Shown here one piece after another: positions 52,598 to 62,371 of a stretch of 64,000 nt of DNA. A program made the position numbers and the translations under genes. The DNA lies in the NCBI GenBank assembly GCA_012518215.1, contig JAAYSV010000046.1, positions 1 to 64,000 on the forward strand, written 5' to 3'. The notes under the pieces were generated by a model, which saw only the letters and a list, made by a program, of their open reading frames with translations, did no database searches and was not told the origin of the DNA. Source of the DNA: Bacillota bacterium. Lineage in GTDB: Bacteria; Bacillota; Dethiobacteria; DTU022; PWGO01. Position 1 is the first letter of the stretch. Every line of letters starts with the position of its first letter.

Positions 52598-53760
52598 CTG
52601 ACGTCACTCACCTCCGTCAATGCGGGTGTATCCATGAATTTCCGGTACAATCTACCGGTACGCCTGAACATTTCTTCCCTGGAAAAAAGGGCTTTCACCC
52701 TGGCCTGTCCCCTCGCAGCCATCTCCCCGGCCCTGTCCGGGTCGGATATCAGTTCTTCGATAGCGCGGGCCAGGGCCTGGCTGTCACCGGGCGGTACCAA
52801 TTTTCCGGTCCGGTCATGGGTAATTATCTCCGGAATTCCTCCCGTTCGGCTGGCCACCACCGGCCGTGAAGCAGCCAACGCTTCGAGTACCGTCAGGGAA
52901 AGCCCCTCGCTACAGGAAGGCAGAACAAAAATATCCAGCATCGGCATCAGCAAGGGCACGTCTTCCATCTGCCCGGTAAAGAAGACCTTCCCTTGCATTC
53001 CCAGTCTCTGCGCCAGGTCTTCGAGGTAGCCGCGCATCGGCCCGTCACCGATGATCACGAAGCGCAGATGGGGATGCCTTCCGCTCAGGATAGCCGCTGC
53101 CCGGATCAGATGCCGGATTCCTTTCTGGGGGACAAGCCGGGCCACGGTGCCCACGAGGGTGGTACCTTCTTTCTTGATAAAATCAAGGCATGTTTTGGCG
53201 GCAGGCATATCAGTTTGCAGCGCCTGTTCGAAGGGAGCTGTATTTATCCCGTTATGGATGATTTCAATTTTTTCCTCATCTATGGCCGTATTCTTCAGAA
53301 GATACCCTGCAAGGGCTTCCGATACCGTGATATATCTGCAAGCCCAATGGCCATGGGCATTTTCAATAGTACGGAAGAGGCGGGGCAGGACGAAGCCGCG
53401 GACGGGGTAAGCCGGATAGTTGTGAACGGTAACAACCACGGGTATGTCCATGATACGCCCGGCAAGGCGCCCCCACACCCCTGCCTTGAAACCGTGCACA
53501 TGCAGCAGCCGGGGGCGTTCCCGGCGCAAGATGACCAGGAGTTGCCTCAGAGTGTAGAGATCCCTCAACGGGGAAATATTTTCCGAGAGGGGTAACTCAT
53601 GAACATCGATGCCCAGCTGGCGCGCTTTTTTGACCAGCAGATTTCCCCTCGGAGCAACCAGAATCAGCCGGTAGGATTGCCGAAAATGACCGAGGAGTTC
53701 ATCCACATGTTTCTGCATCCCCCCGCTACAGGGCCTTATCAGGTAACAGATTGTGCCCAT
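52594..53760 (-). CDS. Glycosyltransferase, GT4 family
   Basis: A 388-residue GT-B enzyme. LIRPCSGGMQKHVDELLGHF is the N-terminal glycine-rich start, HVHGFKAGVWGRLAG follows, and PSCSEGLSLTVLEALAASRP is the C-terminal E-x7-E sugar-nucleotide region. It joins a sugar to a lipid or polymer in the cytoplasm. It overlaps the membrane protein by 4 bp, suggesting a shared task in the envelope. Confidence 0.92.
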   Translation of the reverse strand: MGTICYLIRPCSGGMQKHVDELLGHFRQSYRLILVAPRGNLLVKKARQLGIDVHELPLSENISPLRDLYTLRQLLVILRRERPRLLHVHGFKAGVWGRLAGRIMDIPVVVTVHNYPAYPVRGFVLPRLFRTIENAHGHWACRYITVSEALAGYLLKNTAIDEEKIEIIHNGINTAPFEQALQTDMPAAKTCLDFIKKEGTTLVGTVARLVPQKGIRHLIRAAAILSGRHPHLRFVIIGDGPMRGYLEDLAQRLGMQGKVFFTGQMEDVPLLMPMLDIFVLPSCSEGLSLTVLEALAASRPVVASRTGGIPEIITHDRTGKLVPPGDSQALARAIEELISDPDRAGEMAARGQARVKALFSREEMFRRTGRLYRKFMDTPALTEVSDVR

Positions 53761-54030
53761 TTTATGCCTTTCCCTCCTTTTTCAAGTTATTCTTCCCCTT
53801 TATCCCCGATTAATAAACAGGGAAAGGCACTTTCTCATCGCTGGCTTCGGACCGCCCGCGAACATGGCCTGGCGGCCCCCCATCCGCAAAATTTTTTCCC
53901 GGTCATGAGTGGCAAATCCGCGCTGAAAAAAAGAATCCCCGGGGCATTCAAAAACCGATGGGGGAAGGCCGTTGAAAATTGACTTAAGGATGGCCCCATG
54001 TTAAGATAATGATGTGATTTTTGAAGCTGT

Positions 54031-54105
54031 GCGCCCGTGGTGAAAGGGATATCACGCAGGCCTCCGGAGCCTGAAGTCGGGGTTCGAATCCCTGCGGGCG
54101 TACCA
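54031..54105 (+). tRNA. tRNA-Arg (anticodon CCG)
   Basis: A full cloverleaf. Acceptor GCGCCCG pairs with CGGGCGT, D stem GTGA/TCAC, anticodon stem CAGGC/GCCTG with loop CTCCGGA (anticodon CCG), T stem CGGGG/CCCTG with loop TTCGAAT, and an encoded CCA end. It reads the CGG codon for Arg. It stands alone between two minus-strand genes. Confidence 0.95.
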
Positions 54106-54202
54106 TTTTTTACATGATGTTACTGTTTGGAATGCTTCGCAGACAGGATGATGCGTGAATGCAGGTCATGGTCATGAAATGAAACGGGGGTTTTCCGGCA
54201 TT

Positions 54203-54240
54203 GGTGGAACACGGTGGCGGTGTTTTCCACCTTTTCCTTT
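54203..54240 (+). terminator. Candidate terminator downstream of tRNA-Arg
   Basis: GGTGGAA-CAC pairs with GTG-TTTTCCACC with a bulge, followed by CTTTTCCTTTT. The rest of 54106-54281 shows no gene. Could end the tRNA transcript. Confidence 0.5.
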
Positions 54241-54281
54241 TCACCGCATCCTGGAACAGATCATTTCCCGGCCGTCCAGAA

Positions 54282-56213
54282 CTATTGTAACTCGGCCCTG
54301 ACCGTGTAGACTCCGCCTTCCAACCTCTTCTTTACCTTGAAACCCACTTTTTCGATCAGACGCATGACAGCGGCATTGTTGTGCAGCACATCAGCCGTGA
54401 AACCCATCAAGCCCTGTTTCTGCGCCACCTGTATGATATAAAATAGCAACGCGCTGCCGATACCCTGGTTCTGATGATCATCCCTGACGACGATGGAGAC
54501 GTCGGCATCCAGAGTTCCTTCGATGATCCGGTACTGGGCCAGCCCGACGATCAGCTCGATTCCGTCCTTCTCCATCACGGCCAGAAGAACCATCCCTCTG
54601 GTATAATCGATAACGACGAAGGATTTCTGAAGTTCCTGGTGGGAGATGTCCCTGCGCACGGAAAGAAAGCGTTTGTACATGGTATCATCCGAGAGCGAGT
54701 AGAAAAAGTTTTTGATCAGAGGTTCATCGCTGATCTTGACAGGACGGAACATGATCGCCCTGTTATCTTTCGTGGTTCTGTATGTCTCCAGTTCATGCGG
54801 GTATTCCCCTTCCTTCCCGGTAATGAACGCCTGGTCCCTGTAGATAAGATTTCTTTTTTTGGCTTCTTCGATCAGCCATGGGCGAAACCGGGGATGGGCA
54901 ATGGCGATAAGCGACATGGCCCGCTCGCGTATGTTCTTTCCATGCAGATAGGCGATCCCGTATTCGGTTACCACATAATGGATATCCCCCCTGGTCAGGG
55001 TAATACCCGCCCCCTCCTGTATGCAAGGAGTGATCCGCGAGACCTTGCCGTCAGTGGTTGTGGATTGCAGAACCAGAACCGCCTTGCCTCCGGGGGCAAG
55101 GGCAGCGCCGCGCATGAAATTTGATTGGCCGCCAATACCGCTGTAAAATGAGTCGCCGATTGATTCGGCGGTACTCTGACCGGTAAGATCGATCTCCAGC
55201 GCACTGTTGATGGCGATCATCCGGTTATGCCGGGCAATCACCAGCGGGTTGTTCGTATAGTCGATGGTCCTGAATTCAATACCGGGGTTGTCGTGGATAT
55301 AATCATAGGTTGACCTGCTGCCCATGCAGAAGGAAGCAATCGTCTTGCCACGATTGAGCGTCTTCAGGGTGTTATTGACAACCCCCTTTTTCATCAGGGC
55401 AACGATCCCGTCACCGAGCATCTCCGTATGGATGCCCAGGTTTTTTTTGCCATCAAGGCACGAGAGGATGCCATTGGGGATGCTGCCATAACCTACCTGT
55501 ATGGTGTCCCCGTCTTCTATGATGCGGCTGACGTTCTGGCCGATCCTCTGCACGATATCTTCCGGGGCGAAGGTGTTGTATTCAAGTAGTTCCTCGTCAT
55601 GCAAGACCGCATAATCGATGTCGTCAACATGGATAAAGGTGTCGCCGTGAACCCTGGGCATGCGTGTATTGATCTGCGCGATAACCAGCGATGCTTTTTC
55701 CAGGGCGGCTTTGACGGTGTCCGCACTCACACCCAGACTCATGTAGCCATGGTCATCGGGAGGTGATGTCTGGATCAGGGCCACATCCACCGTTACCAGG
55801 CCGCGCCTGAACAGCGCCGGCACATCGGAAAGGAATATGGGTGTATAGTCGGCATCTCCCCGGTTTACCGCATCCCTGGTATTGTGACCGATGAAGAAAG
55901 AATTGTGCCTGAAATTGTGCTTGAACTTGTCATAGGTGTACGGAGCCACCCCCAGGGTCCAGACATGGATGATCTCCGTATCATAAAATGCCTTGGGGTT
56001 TTCCTCGACATAGGCGGCCAGTTTCTTGACCAGATACTGGGGCTCACCACAACCGGTGCCGATGAAAATCCGGTCTCCGGCATGTATATGGCTGAAGATC
56101 GTCTCTTCGGAAACGATCTTGTGTTCATAACTGTTCCTGTTTCTGGTGTTGCTGCTCCCGGGATTTTTTCCGGTGTTGGTATATTTCAAATCCTTCCGCC
56201 CCCTGTTATTCAT
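54282..56213 (-). CDS. Acetyl-CoA hydrolase/CoA-transferase fused to a GNAT domain
   Basis: A 643-residue fusion. Residues ~35-460 are a family I-like CoA-transferase (4-hydroxybutyrate CoA-transferase/acetyl-CoA hydrolase group): GCGEPQYLVKKL, HDEELLEYNTFAPEDI, IGGQSNFMRGAALAPGGKA. Residues ~490-640 are a GNAT acetyltransferase (VRDDHQNQGIGSALLFYII). The tandem is a known architecture in anaerobes and may tie CoA-transfer to acylation control. Standing alone on the minus strand, with 160 bp to the tRNA. Confidence 0.88.
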   Translation of the reverse strand: MNNRGRKDLKYTNTGKNPGSSNTRNRNSYEHKIVSEETIFSHIHAGDRIFIGTGCGEPQYLVKKLAAYVEENPKAFYDTEIIHVWTLGVAPYTYDKFKHNFRHNSFFIGHNTRDAVNRGDADYTPIFLSDVPALFRRGLVTVDVALIQTSPPDDHGYMSLGVSADTVKAALEKASLVIAQINTRMPRVHGDTFIHVDDIDYAVLHDEELLEYNTFAPEDIVQRIGQNVSRIIEDGDTIQVGYGSIPNGILSCLDGKKNLGIHTEMLGDGIVALMKKGVVNNTLKTLNRGKTIASFCMGSRSTYDYIHDNPGIEFRTIDYTNNPLVIARHNRMIAINSALEIDLTGQSTAESIGDSFYSGIGGQSNFMRGAALAPGGKAVLVLQSTTTDGKVSRITPCIQEGAGITLTRGDIHYVVTEYGIAYLHGKNIRERAMSLIAIAHPRFRPWLIEEAKKRNLIYRDQAFITGKEGEYPHELETYRTTKDNRAIMFRPVKISDEPLIKNFFYSLSDDTMYKRFLSVRRDISHQELQKSFVVIDYTRGMVLLAVMEKDGIELIVGLAQYRIIEGTLDADVSIVVRDDHQNQGIGSALLFYIIQVAQKQGLMGFTADVLHNNAAVMRLIEKVGFKVKKRLEGGVYTVRAELQ

Positions 56214-56328
56214 GTTGCCAGATCCAATATACCAGATACCATCGCGTCAATTCAAGACCAACGGGAAGGAGGCAAGCGGGATAGCGGGGTTACAAATGAA
56301 CAACCCGGCGATTTTTTCTGCCGGCCGA

Positions 56329-57747
56329 TCATCCAACATGTATTGCCCGGCGGTAGCCCCTGAACTCCTCTGCAATGATTTCACCCAGCTTGAAGATGGC
56401 GTCCTCATTGCCGACGCGGCTGATGATCTGCAACCCGATGGGCAAGCCATCCTCGTTTTCGGCAACCGGAACCACCAGGGCCGGAAGGCCCCAGGTGTTG
56501 GCATAGGCAACGAAGGGTATATAACGGCGATAAGTCATCAATAGCGAAAAAAGTTCCCGGAAAACCCGGCCATGAGGAGCAGCAGGGGTATGATAAACGG
56601 GCAGAACCAGCAGTCGGTGATCGAGGTAGGCCATCACTTTCGGGTCACCCTCGGCAATTATCTGCCCGATCTTTTTTGTTTTTTGCGGGCCCGGTCCAAC
56701 AAGGCCGGCACCACAGAGCGCCCAGGTGAAATACCAGTGCAGATCCGATGAGCGGAATATTTTCTCCTTCAGGTACTCCATCATCGGCCGGATGGGGCGT
56801 TCTTCAAAAGCAGGCCTGGCATAGCCATGTGCCTTGTTGATGGACATGATCAGTTGCCACAGAACTGCAGATTGATGATAATAGGGAGGTTGCTCGTCAA
56901 TCGTTTCAAAATTGCTTTTCAGGAACTCATTGACGGTGGCCAACGCCTTCAACGTGGCCCGATCAGCCGGATAAAAGAGTTGCCGGAGAGGCATGGTCAA
57001 GGTGAATGCATCCAGCTCACGTCTTGCCGGCTGCCGCAGAGCGATGATTTCATCGATCAGGCGCGCATCACGTACCGATCTGGCCAGAGCACCGATGCCC
57101 TGCATCCTTCTTTGCAGGGGATGATCTTCCCCGGGGAAAAAACCGTTGGAGGAGACCTGCCCGTTGCCGCTTCTGAAGCCGATCACCCCGTTGAAATGGC
57201 TGGGGAAACGGATCGACCCGCCGATGTCCGACCCGACCCCCACCGCTGCCCCGCCCGCGGCGATCAGCGCACCCTCACCACCGCTGGAACCACCGGCCGT
57301 CCGTTCCAGATTCCATGGGTTGTTGGTCCGGCCAAAGAGCTTGTTTTCGGTCTCCTGGCAGAAACAGAGCACAGGTGTATTCGTCTTGCCGAGGATGATC
57401 GCCCCTTCTTTTTTCAAGGAGGCAACCACGTCAGCATCCCTGTCGGCAACGAGGTTGCGCCGGTGGAGGAGCCCACCGGATGTCACCATTCCCGCTACAT
57501 CAAATGATTCTTTCATGCTGATTGGCACACCGTACAATCGCCCTCCGGGAGTTCCTTCTTTCAACTGCGCATCAATTTCTTTCGCCTCGTTTCGCGCCTG
57601 TTCAAAACGGTTTTCCACCATGCAGTTCAAGTCGGGATTGACCTTTTTCAGCTGTTTGACATAAATATTGACCGCTTCCAGTGAAGACAATTCACGGGTG
57701 GCAATCTTCGCGGCCATCGCGGTGGCATCCAGATCCAGCACCTCCAT
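56329..57747 (-). CDS. Amidase signature-family enzyme
   Basis: A 472-residue protein; ATG 57747 gives the conserved start (EVLDLDATAMAAKIATREL). The catalytic triad is in place: PISMKESF (Lys) and GGSSGGEGALIA with the Ser in SDIGGSIRFPS. The family includes GatA and various amide hydrolases; the C-terminus does not settle which. It is not next to gatB or gatC, so a stand-alone amidase is more likely. The amide substrate is unknown. Confidence 0.85.
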   Translation of the reverse strand: MEVLDLDATAMAAKIATRELSSLEAVNIYVKQLKKVNPDLNCMVENRFEQARNEAKEIDAQLKEGTPGGRLYGVPISMKESFDVAGMVTSGGLLHRRNLVADRDADVVASLKKEGAIILGKTNTPVLCFCQETENKLFGRTNNPWNLERTAGGSSGGEGALIAAGGAAVGVGSDIGGSIRFPSHFNGVIGFRSGNGQVSSNGFFPGEDHPLQRRMQGIGALARSVRDARLIDEIIALRQPARRELDAFTLTMPLRQLFYPADRATLKALATVNEFLKSNFETIDEQPPYYHQSAVLWQLIMSINKAHGYARPAFEERPIRPMMEYLKEKIFRSSDLHWYFTWALCGAGLVGPGPQKTKKIGQIIAEGDPKVMAYLDHRLLVLPVYHTPAAPHGRVFRELFSLLMTYRRYIPFVAYANTWGLPALVVPVAENEDGLPIGLQIISRVGNEDAIFKLGEIIAEEFRGYRRAIHVG

Positions 57748-57944
57748 GGAAACACCCCTCTCCTTCATTTTAACAGCAAATTGCCCGATTACCATCTTTT
57801 TACAAGCCTATCGCAGGAGGTCAAGTTCTGTCAACAAGGGATAGAGATGAAAACCTCTACATGCTCAAGCGGTGCTACACGGGGGCTGAAGAAAAAATCC
57901 TACCGCGGCGGAAAGGTGGAATTCCCCTGCCGGGTGTCAACAGG

Positions 57945-58640
57945 TCACGAATCAGCATGCATTCCGCGAAAATCCTGCCATCTTTCCCGGGCCATCCTGA
58001 CATAATGCGGCGCAGTATCCTTGTATTGTGTGGTCAACAGGTCAAACCAGCGTATCGCTTCGCGGCCCCTGCCGAGACGCATGTGCAGTTCTCCGATGAG
58101 GTAGACCATGCGGGGTACTTGATGGGTGAGATCGCGATCCGTTTCATAAGCTTCAACATAATATTTCAAAGCATTTTCAAGGTTGATTCTCTCTTCATCC
58201 TCTTCATCGGCAAAACGATGGGTCCATGCCAGTTGCAAATAAAGTCCCGCCCTGATAACCGCTCTCTCCCGGTTCAAGACAGAACAGACGATAGCCCGTT
58301 GAAAGGAAAGAATGGCCAATTCAGGTGTGCGTTCCCCGCTGAAATCTTCCCCGCTGGGAAGTAGAACCGACCTGAGCTTTCTGTGCGTAGCCGAAGATGG
58401 CATGGTAAAATTCTTGGTGGAACTGTAGCCGCAGACAGGGCATACACTGACCGTATAATAGATCGGGTTGGGGCCATCGCAATGAGTAGCAAAATCTGTA
58501 TCGACCCTGATAATCCGCTGCCTGCTTTTTTTGATGCGATATTCCCTGAATTTGTTCCGGCAGATCGGGCATACAAATGTTTTTCTGAAGAAGACCGATC
58601 GATTGATCCTCATCACCCCGGCTTTCGATTGCAGTTTCAA
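57945..58640 (-). CDS. DUF2225 protein
   Basis: Up to 231 residues. It has two Cys pairs ([10 protein letters not shown] near residue 24 and VCPVCGYSS near 68), then a helical TPR-like body ([31 protein letters not shown]). It matches the DUF2225 family of Firmicutes, function unknown. The start is unsettled: TTG 58640 overlaps the hisG stop, while ATG 58613 is inside; neither has a clear site. Confidence 0.8.
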   Translation of the reverse strand: MKLQSKAGVMRINRSVFFRKTFVCPICRNKFREYRIKKSRQRIIRVDTDFATHCDGPNPIYYTVSVCPVCGYSSTKNFTMPSSATHRKLRSVLLPSGEDFSGERTPELAILSFQRAIVCSVLNRERAVIRAGLYLQLAWTHRFADEEDEERINLENALKYYVEAYETDRDLTHQVPRMVYLIGELHMRLGRGREAIRWFDLLTTQYKDTAPHYVRMARERWQDFRGMHADS

Positions 58641-59509
58641 GGTATAATCTTGTTCAATGGATATTCGAAAATGCCTTCGGCCCCGGCTTCCTTCAAACGG
58701 CAGATCAGTTCCTTGACCTCCTTCTCTTCAGCAACAGTCTCCACCGCATACCATTCCTCCTGGAACAGGTTGGAAATGGTAGGCTTGCGCAGAGCGGGCA
58801 ACAGTTCCATCACCCTTGACAGATTGTCAGCGCTGACATTCATTTTCAAGGCCACCTTCTGCTCGGCCAACAGCGCCCCCTCAAGCAACATGACCATGTT
58901 TTCTATTTTTTTTCTCTTCCACGGGTCTTCCCAGCTCTTCCGGTTGGCGACCAGCCGCGGCGTGGAAACAAGGATCGTCTCCAGAATACGCAGGTTGTTG
59001 GCTTTGAGTGAGCGCCCCGTTTCGGTGAGCTCGGCGATTGCATCGGCCAGAACAGGCGGTTTTACTTCCGTGGCTCCCCAGGAGAAGACGATGGTGGCAG
59101 CAATTCCTTTCTCTTTCAAATAACGACGCGTGGTCTCCACCAGTTCCGTGGCAATCTTCTTCCCCCCGAGGTCACCGATGGTGTTGATCTCCGAATCCTG
59201 CGGAACAGCAAGAACGAGCCGTACCGGTCTCAGGCCTGTCTTGGCAAATACCAGTTCGGCTACTTCCATGACATCCGCACCCGTTTCGGTAATCCAATCT
59301 TTCCCGGTCAGGCCAACATCCATGACCCCTTCCTGTACATAATCGGGTATCTCCTGGGCGCGAATCAAGATACAATCAATTTCTTCATCATCTATATACG
59401 GGAAATAAGATCTTTCCGTAAGGGTAATGTTGTAACCGGCTTTCTTGAATATTTCCAACGTGGAATTCTGAAGGCTGCCGGCGGGAAGGCCCAATTTCAA
59501 TTTGTTCAT
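58637..59509 (-). CDS. hisG: ATP phosphoribosyltransferase, long form
   Basis: A 290-residue protein; ATG 59509 lies about ten bases after GGGGGA. It has the fold with [29 protein letters not shown] and [13 protein letters not shown], and a C-terminal ACT-like regulatory domain ([20 protein letters not shown]), so it is the long HisG that needs no HisZ. It starts histidine synthesis from ATP and PRPP. No other his gene is near; the next gene downstream is DUF2225. Confidence 0.95.
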   Translation of the reverse strand: MNKLKLGLPAGSLQNSTLEIFKKAGYNITLTERSYFPYIDDEEIDCILIRAQEIPDYVQEGVMDVGLTGKDWITETGADVMEVAELVFAKTGLRPVRLVLAVPQDSEINTIGDLGGKKIATELVETTRRYLKEKGIAATIVFSWGATEVKPPVLADAIAELTETGRSLKANNLRILETILVSTPRLVANRKSWEDPWKRKKIENMVMLLEGALLAEQKVALKMNVSADNLSRVMELLPALRKPTISNLFQEEWYAVETVAEEKEVKELICRLKEAGAEGIFEYPLNKIIP

Positions 59510-59678
59510 GTGCATTTTTCCCCCAAACTTTGAAGAAATATTAACACGATATTATGGCAATTGTCAAACAAAAAAAGGTTATTCCACCTGCAAAATAACG
59601 GGAAAAAGGATATGGCTGCCCCGCTTCCCGGTATGAATCGATCCCTATTGGCAGGAAATTGTCCCCGAACAGCGAATC

Positions 59679-59684
59679 TATAAT
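59679..59684 (+). promoter_or_regulatory. Candidate -10 box for the dehydratase gene pair
   Basis: A perfect TATAAT lies 63 bp upstream of the start at 59747, in the divergent gap with hisG. No strong -35 box sits at the right distance, so it may rely on an activator. The rest of 59510-59746 shows no gene. Confidence 0.4.
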
Positions 59685-59746
59685 AGATGTCCCAAATATC
59701 CAAATATACTGTCTATATCACATAACGTATACTTAGGAGGTTTTAT

Positions 59747-61072
59747 ATGACTGTCAGTGAAATGAAACGCGCCAAAAGACACTTGCAGACGACCAGGAAA
59801 ATCAAAGAACTTCTGCCTCGCTTTTTCATGAGAATGATGGCCAGAAAAGATGAAAACGAGCCTCTGGCCTGGTGTATGGTGGGAATCCCCCCGGAACTTC
59901 TGAAGGTTTTCGACCTGCTCTGGGAATGGCCCGAAAATTTTGGGACGATGTGCGCAGCATCCATGATCGCACTCGACTTCATCAAAACAGCAGAGGGGGA
60001 AGGGTATTCGCCGGAGCTGTGCTCGTATGTCACCAACACTCTCGGTTACTGTAAAAAATACGTTGACACGGGGGAGGTTCCGGAGGCACCCCTCGGTGGG
60101 ATGGGCCATCCTACCATGCTGCTGGGTTCCGGTTTTGCCTGTGAACCCCGCTGGAAGTGGTTCCAGACCATCGCCACCAGGTACATAGATGTACCGGTTT
60201 ACAGTTCGGACCCGCTGGCTCCCCCATGGGATGTTGACGTCGATGATCCCCGCATAATCGAGCATTACAAGGAACAACTGCGCAGAGATCTTTACGGCCA
60301 GATAGAATTTCTGGAAAAACAAACCGGCAAAAAACTTGACCTGGACCTGCTGCGGGAGTTGCTCAAAATGTCACATGAAGCCTTGAAATACTGGCGGGAA
60401 GTGGTATACCTGCGCAGGGCAAAACCCTGCCCGATGGGATCTACCGATTATTTCAGCGCCATCATCCCCCAGATGTACATGATCGGTGAACCGGAAGCGG
60501 TGGAGTTCTACAAGGAGATGTACGAGGAAGTCAAGCACCGTGTTGACAACAAGATCGGTGTCCTGGAGGAAGAAAAATACCGGCTGATCTGGTTCGGTCT
60601 TCCCCCCTGGTACAATCTTGGCATGTTCAACTATCTGGAATCCCTGGGGGCAGTTGTGGCCTTCGAGTCCCCGTACAATATCACCGAATGGATGGAATAC
60701 GATATCAGCGACCCGATTGAAGCACTGGTGGAAAGAACCTGGTCACGGGCAAGGATGATCCATGCCTTCGGCACCGAGACAATGCCGGAAATATGCAACC
60801 CCGCCGTATTCGGGGGTATAACCGGTGGGAACTTGCTCAAACACCTTGTCGATGAATTCAGCCTGGACGGGGCCATCATGCATCTGACCCGTTCATGCCG
60901 GGTAATGTCCTTCGGACAGATTCATTCCAAAAATCGCCTGGCTGAACTGGGGATACCATCGCTGGTTTTCGAGAGCGACATGGCTGACCCCAGGCACTGG
61001 TCGGATGCCCAGATCAAGAACAGGGTGCAAGCATTCATGGAAACATTGGAGAAATCAAAAAAAAGTAAATAA
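59747..61072 (+). CDS. 2-hydroxyacyl-CoA dehydratase/benzoyl-CoA reductase-type subunit 1
   Basis: A 441-residue protein after AGGAGG. LAWCMVGIPPELLKVF, FGTMCAASMIALDF and the C-terminal HLTRSCRVMSFGQIHSKNRL, GIPSLVFESDMADPR match the iron-sulfur subunits of the 2-hydroxyglutaryl-CoA dehydratase / benzoyl-CoA reductase family. Several cysteines (near residues 43, 68, 92, 101) can bind a [4Fe-4S] cluster. It acts with the next gene as a pair. No activating ATPase gene is in the window. The true substrate cannot be told. Confidence 0.85.
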   Translation: MTVSEMKRAKRHLQTTRKIKELLPRFFMRMMARKDENEPLAWCMVGIPPELLKVFDLLWEWPENFGTMCAASMIALDFIKTAEGEGYSPELCSYVTNTLGYCKKYVDTGEVPEAPLGGMGHPTMLLGSGFACEPRWKWFQTIATRYIDVPVYSSDPLAPPWDVDVDDPRIIEHYKEQLRRDLYGQIEFLEKQTGKKLDLDLLRELLKMSHEALKYWREVVYLRRAKPCPMGSTDYFSAIIPQMYMIGEPEAVEFYKEMYEEVKHRVDNKIGVLEEEKYRLIWFGLPPWYNLGMFNYLESLGAVVAFESPYNITEWMEYDISDPIEALVERTWSRARMIHAFGTETMPEICNPAVFGGITGGNLLKHLVDEFSLDGAIMHLTRSCRVMSFGQIHSKNRLAELGIPSLVFESDMADPRHWSDAQIKNRVQAFMETLEKSKKSK

Positions 61073-61147
61073 TACTTTTTTCCCGTGTAGTTGCTTCGGT
61101 TCGGTCAACGCGCAGTATTATTTACAGTAAAAAAGGAGCGATGGAAT

Positions 61148-62275
61148 ATGTCTGAACTCAAGGGCCTGGCCCGCGTAGCAGAGCTTTCCCGCAATCGCAG
61201 CAAAAGGGCCGAGGAACTTAAAAAAGAAGGTAAAAAAATATTTGGCTATATCTGTTGCTTTGCTCCGCCGGAGATAATTCATGCGGCAGGAATAGTGCCC
61301 TACCGGATCACCGGGATCCCGGGAGATACAACTTCCGAAGTTGACTCTCACCTGGAACCATACGGTTGCAGTTACGTCCGCAACTGTTATGCACAGGAAA
61401 TGAAAGGGCGCCTGGAGTTCCTGGATGGGCTGGTTGTCTCACATAGTTGTGATATGGTCCAGAGGCTCTACGGCATATGGACCTACTACCGGCCGCTCGA
61501 TTATTCACGTCTGGTAAATTATCCCCACCAGCTCTTCAGCTGGTCACAGGATTTTTACAGGCGGGAACTTGTTTTTTTCAAGGAAAGCCTGGAAGAGTAT
61601 ACTGGAAAAAAGATAAGCGAGGATATGATCAGGGAGTCAATAGCTGTATTCAATCGCAACCGCGCCCTGATCAGGGAACTTTACCGGATGCGCGGTGGCG
61701 ACAACCCCACACTGCTCAGCAGTGAACTCATGGATATACTGGTCCTCGGCGGGGTTCTGCCCGCCGAGGAATTCGGGGAACTTCTGGAAGAGGTTATTGA
61801 AGAAGTAAAAAATCGCCCCGTGAAGGAGCCCCCACGGGCAAGGATCATGGTCTGGGGCTGTATCATCGATGATCCCACTTTTTATCGATTCATCGAAGAG
61901 GCGGGTGCCCAGGTGGTTTCCGACGACACGTGCATCGGAACACGGACCTGGAATCAGGATGTGCCCGACCTGGAGGATCCCTACCAGGCCTTGAAAGAGC
62001 ATTATCTGGTCAATTTTGAATGTCCGCGCACCGACCGCGGCCCGGGCTGCAAACGTTTCGATTATATCGTCGATCTGGCCAGAAAATTCAAGGCGGACGG
62101 GGTAATCGGCTACACCATCGCCTTCTGTGATCCACACCAACTTGATTACCCCGACTTGCGGGATTACCTCAAGGAAAAGGGCCTGCCCATGTTGCATATT
62201 GATGATAATTACAGTTTCCAGCCGGAAGGAGCAATCAAAACCCGGATCCAGGCCTTTGTCGAACTGCTGGAGTAG
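61148..62275 (+). CDS. 2-hydroxyacyl-CoA dehydratase/benzoyl-CoA reductase-type subunit 2
   Basis: A 375-residue protein; ATG 61148 fits GGAG at 61135. CCFAPPEIIHAAGIVPYRI, SHSCDMVQRLYGI and FCDPHQLDYPDL, MLHIDDNYSF are the D-component marks of the family. It pairs with the upstream subunit (75 bp gap). A dehydratase or reductase for an acyl-CoA in amino-acid or aromatic fermentation is likely. No activase or CoA-transferase follows on the same strand. Confidence 0.85.
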   Translation: MSELKGLARVAELSRNRSKRAEELKKEGKKIFGYICCFAPPEIIHAAGIVPYRITGIPGDTTSEVDSHLEPYGCSYVRNCYAQEMKGRLEFLDGLVVSHSCDMVQRLYGIWTYYRPLDYSRLVNYPHQLFSWSQDFYRRELVFFKESLEEYTGKKISEDMIRESIAVFNRNRALIRELYRMRGGDNPTLLSSELMDILVLGGVLPAEEFGELLEEVIEEVKNRPVKEPPRARIMVWGCIIDDPTFYRFIEEAGAQVVSDDTCIGTRTWNQDVPDLEDPYQALKEHYLVNFECPRTDRGPGCKRFDYIVDLARKFKADGVIGYTIAFCDPHQLDYPDLRDYLKEKGLPMLHIDDNYSFQPEGAIKTRIQAFVELLE

Positions 62276-62322
62276 AAAGAAAAAGGGTAAAAAAAAGGGG
62301 CCGCAATTCACTAACAAAAATA

Positions 62323-62358
62323 AACGGGCCTGTACCAGCTACCAGGTACAGGCCCGTT
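62323..62358 (-). terminator. Terminator of the 4Fe-4S gene (minus strand)
   Basis: A 14-bp stem, AACGGGCCTGTACC/GGTACAGGCCCGTT (62323-62336, 62345-62358). On the minus strand TTTATTTTTG follows, a fair T-run. It could also stop the dehydratase transcript from the other side. Confidence 0.85.
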
Positions 62359-62371
62359 GCTATCCGCCTCT

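Noticed and set aside
53905-53982. Short plus-strand frame (25 codons) before tRNA-Arg
   Set aside because: No ribosome-binding site and no support beyond being open.
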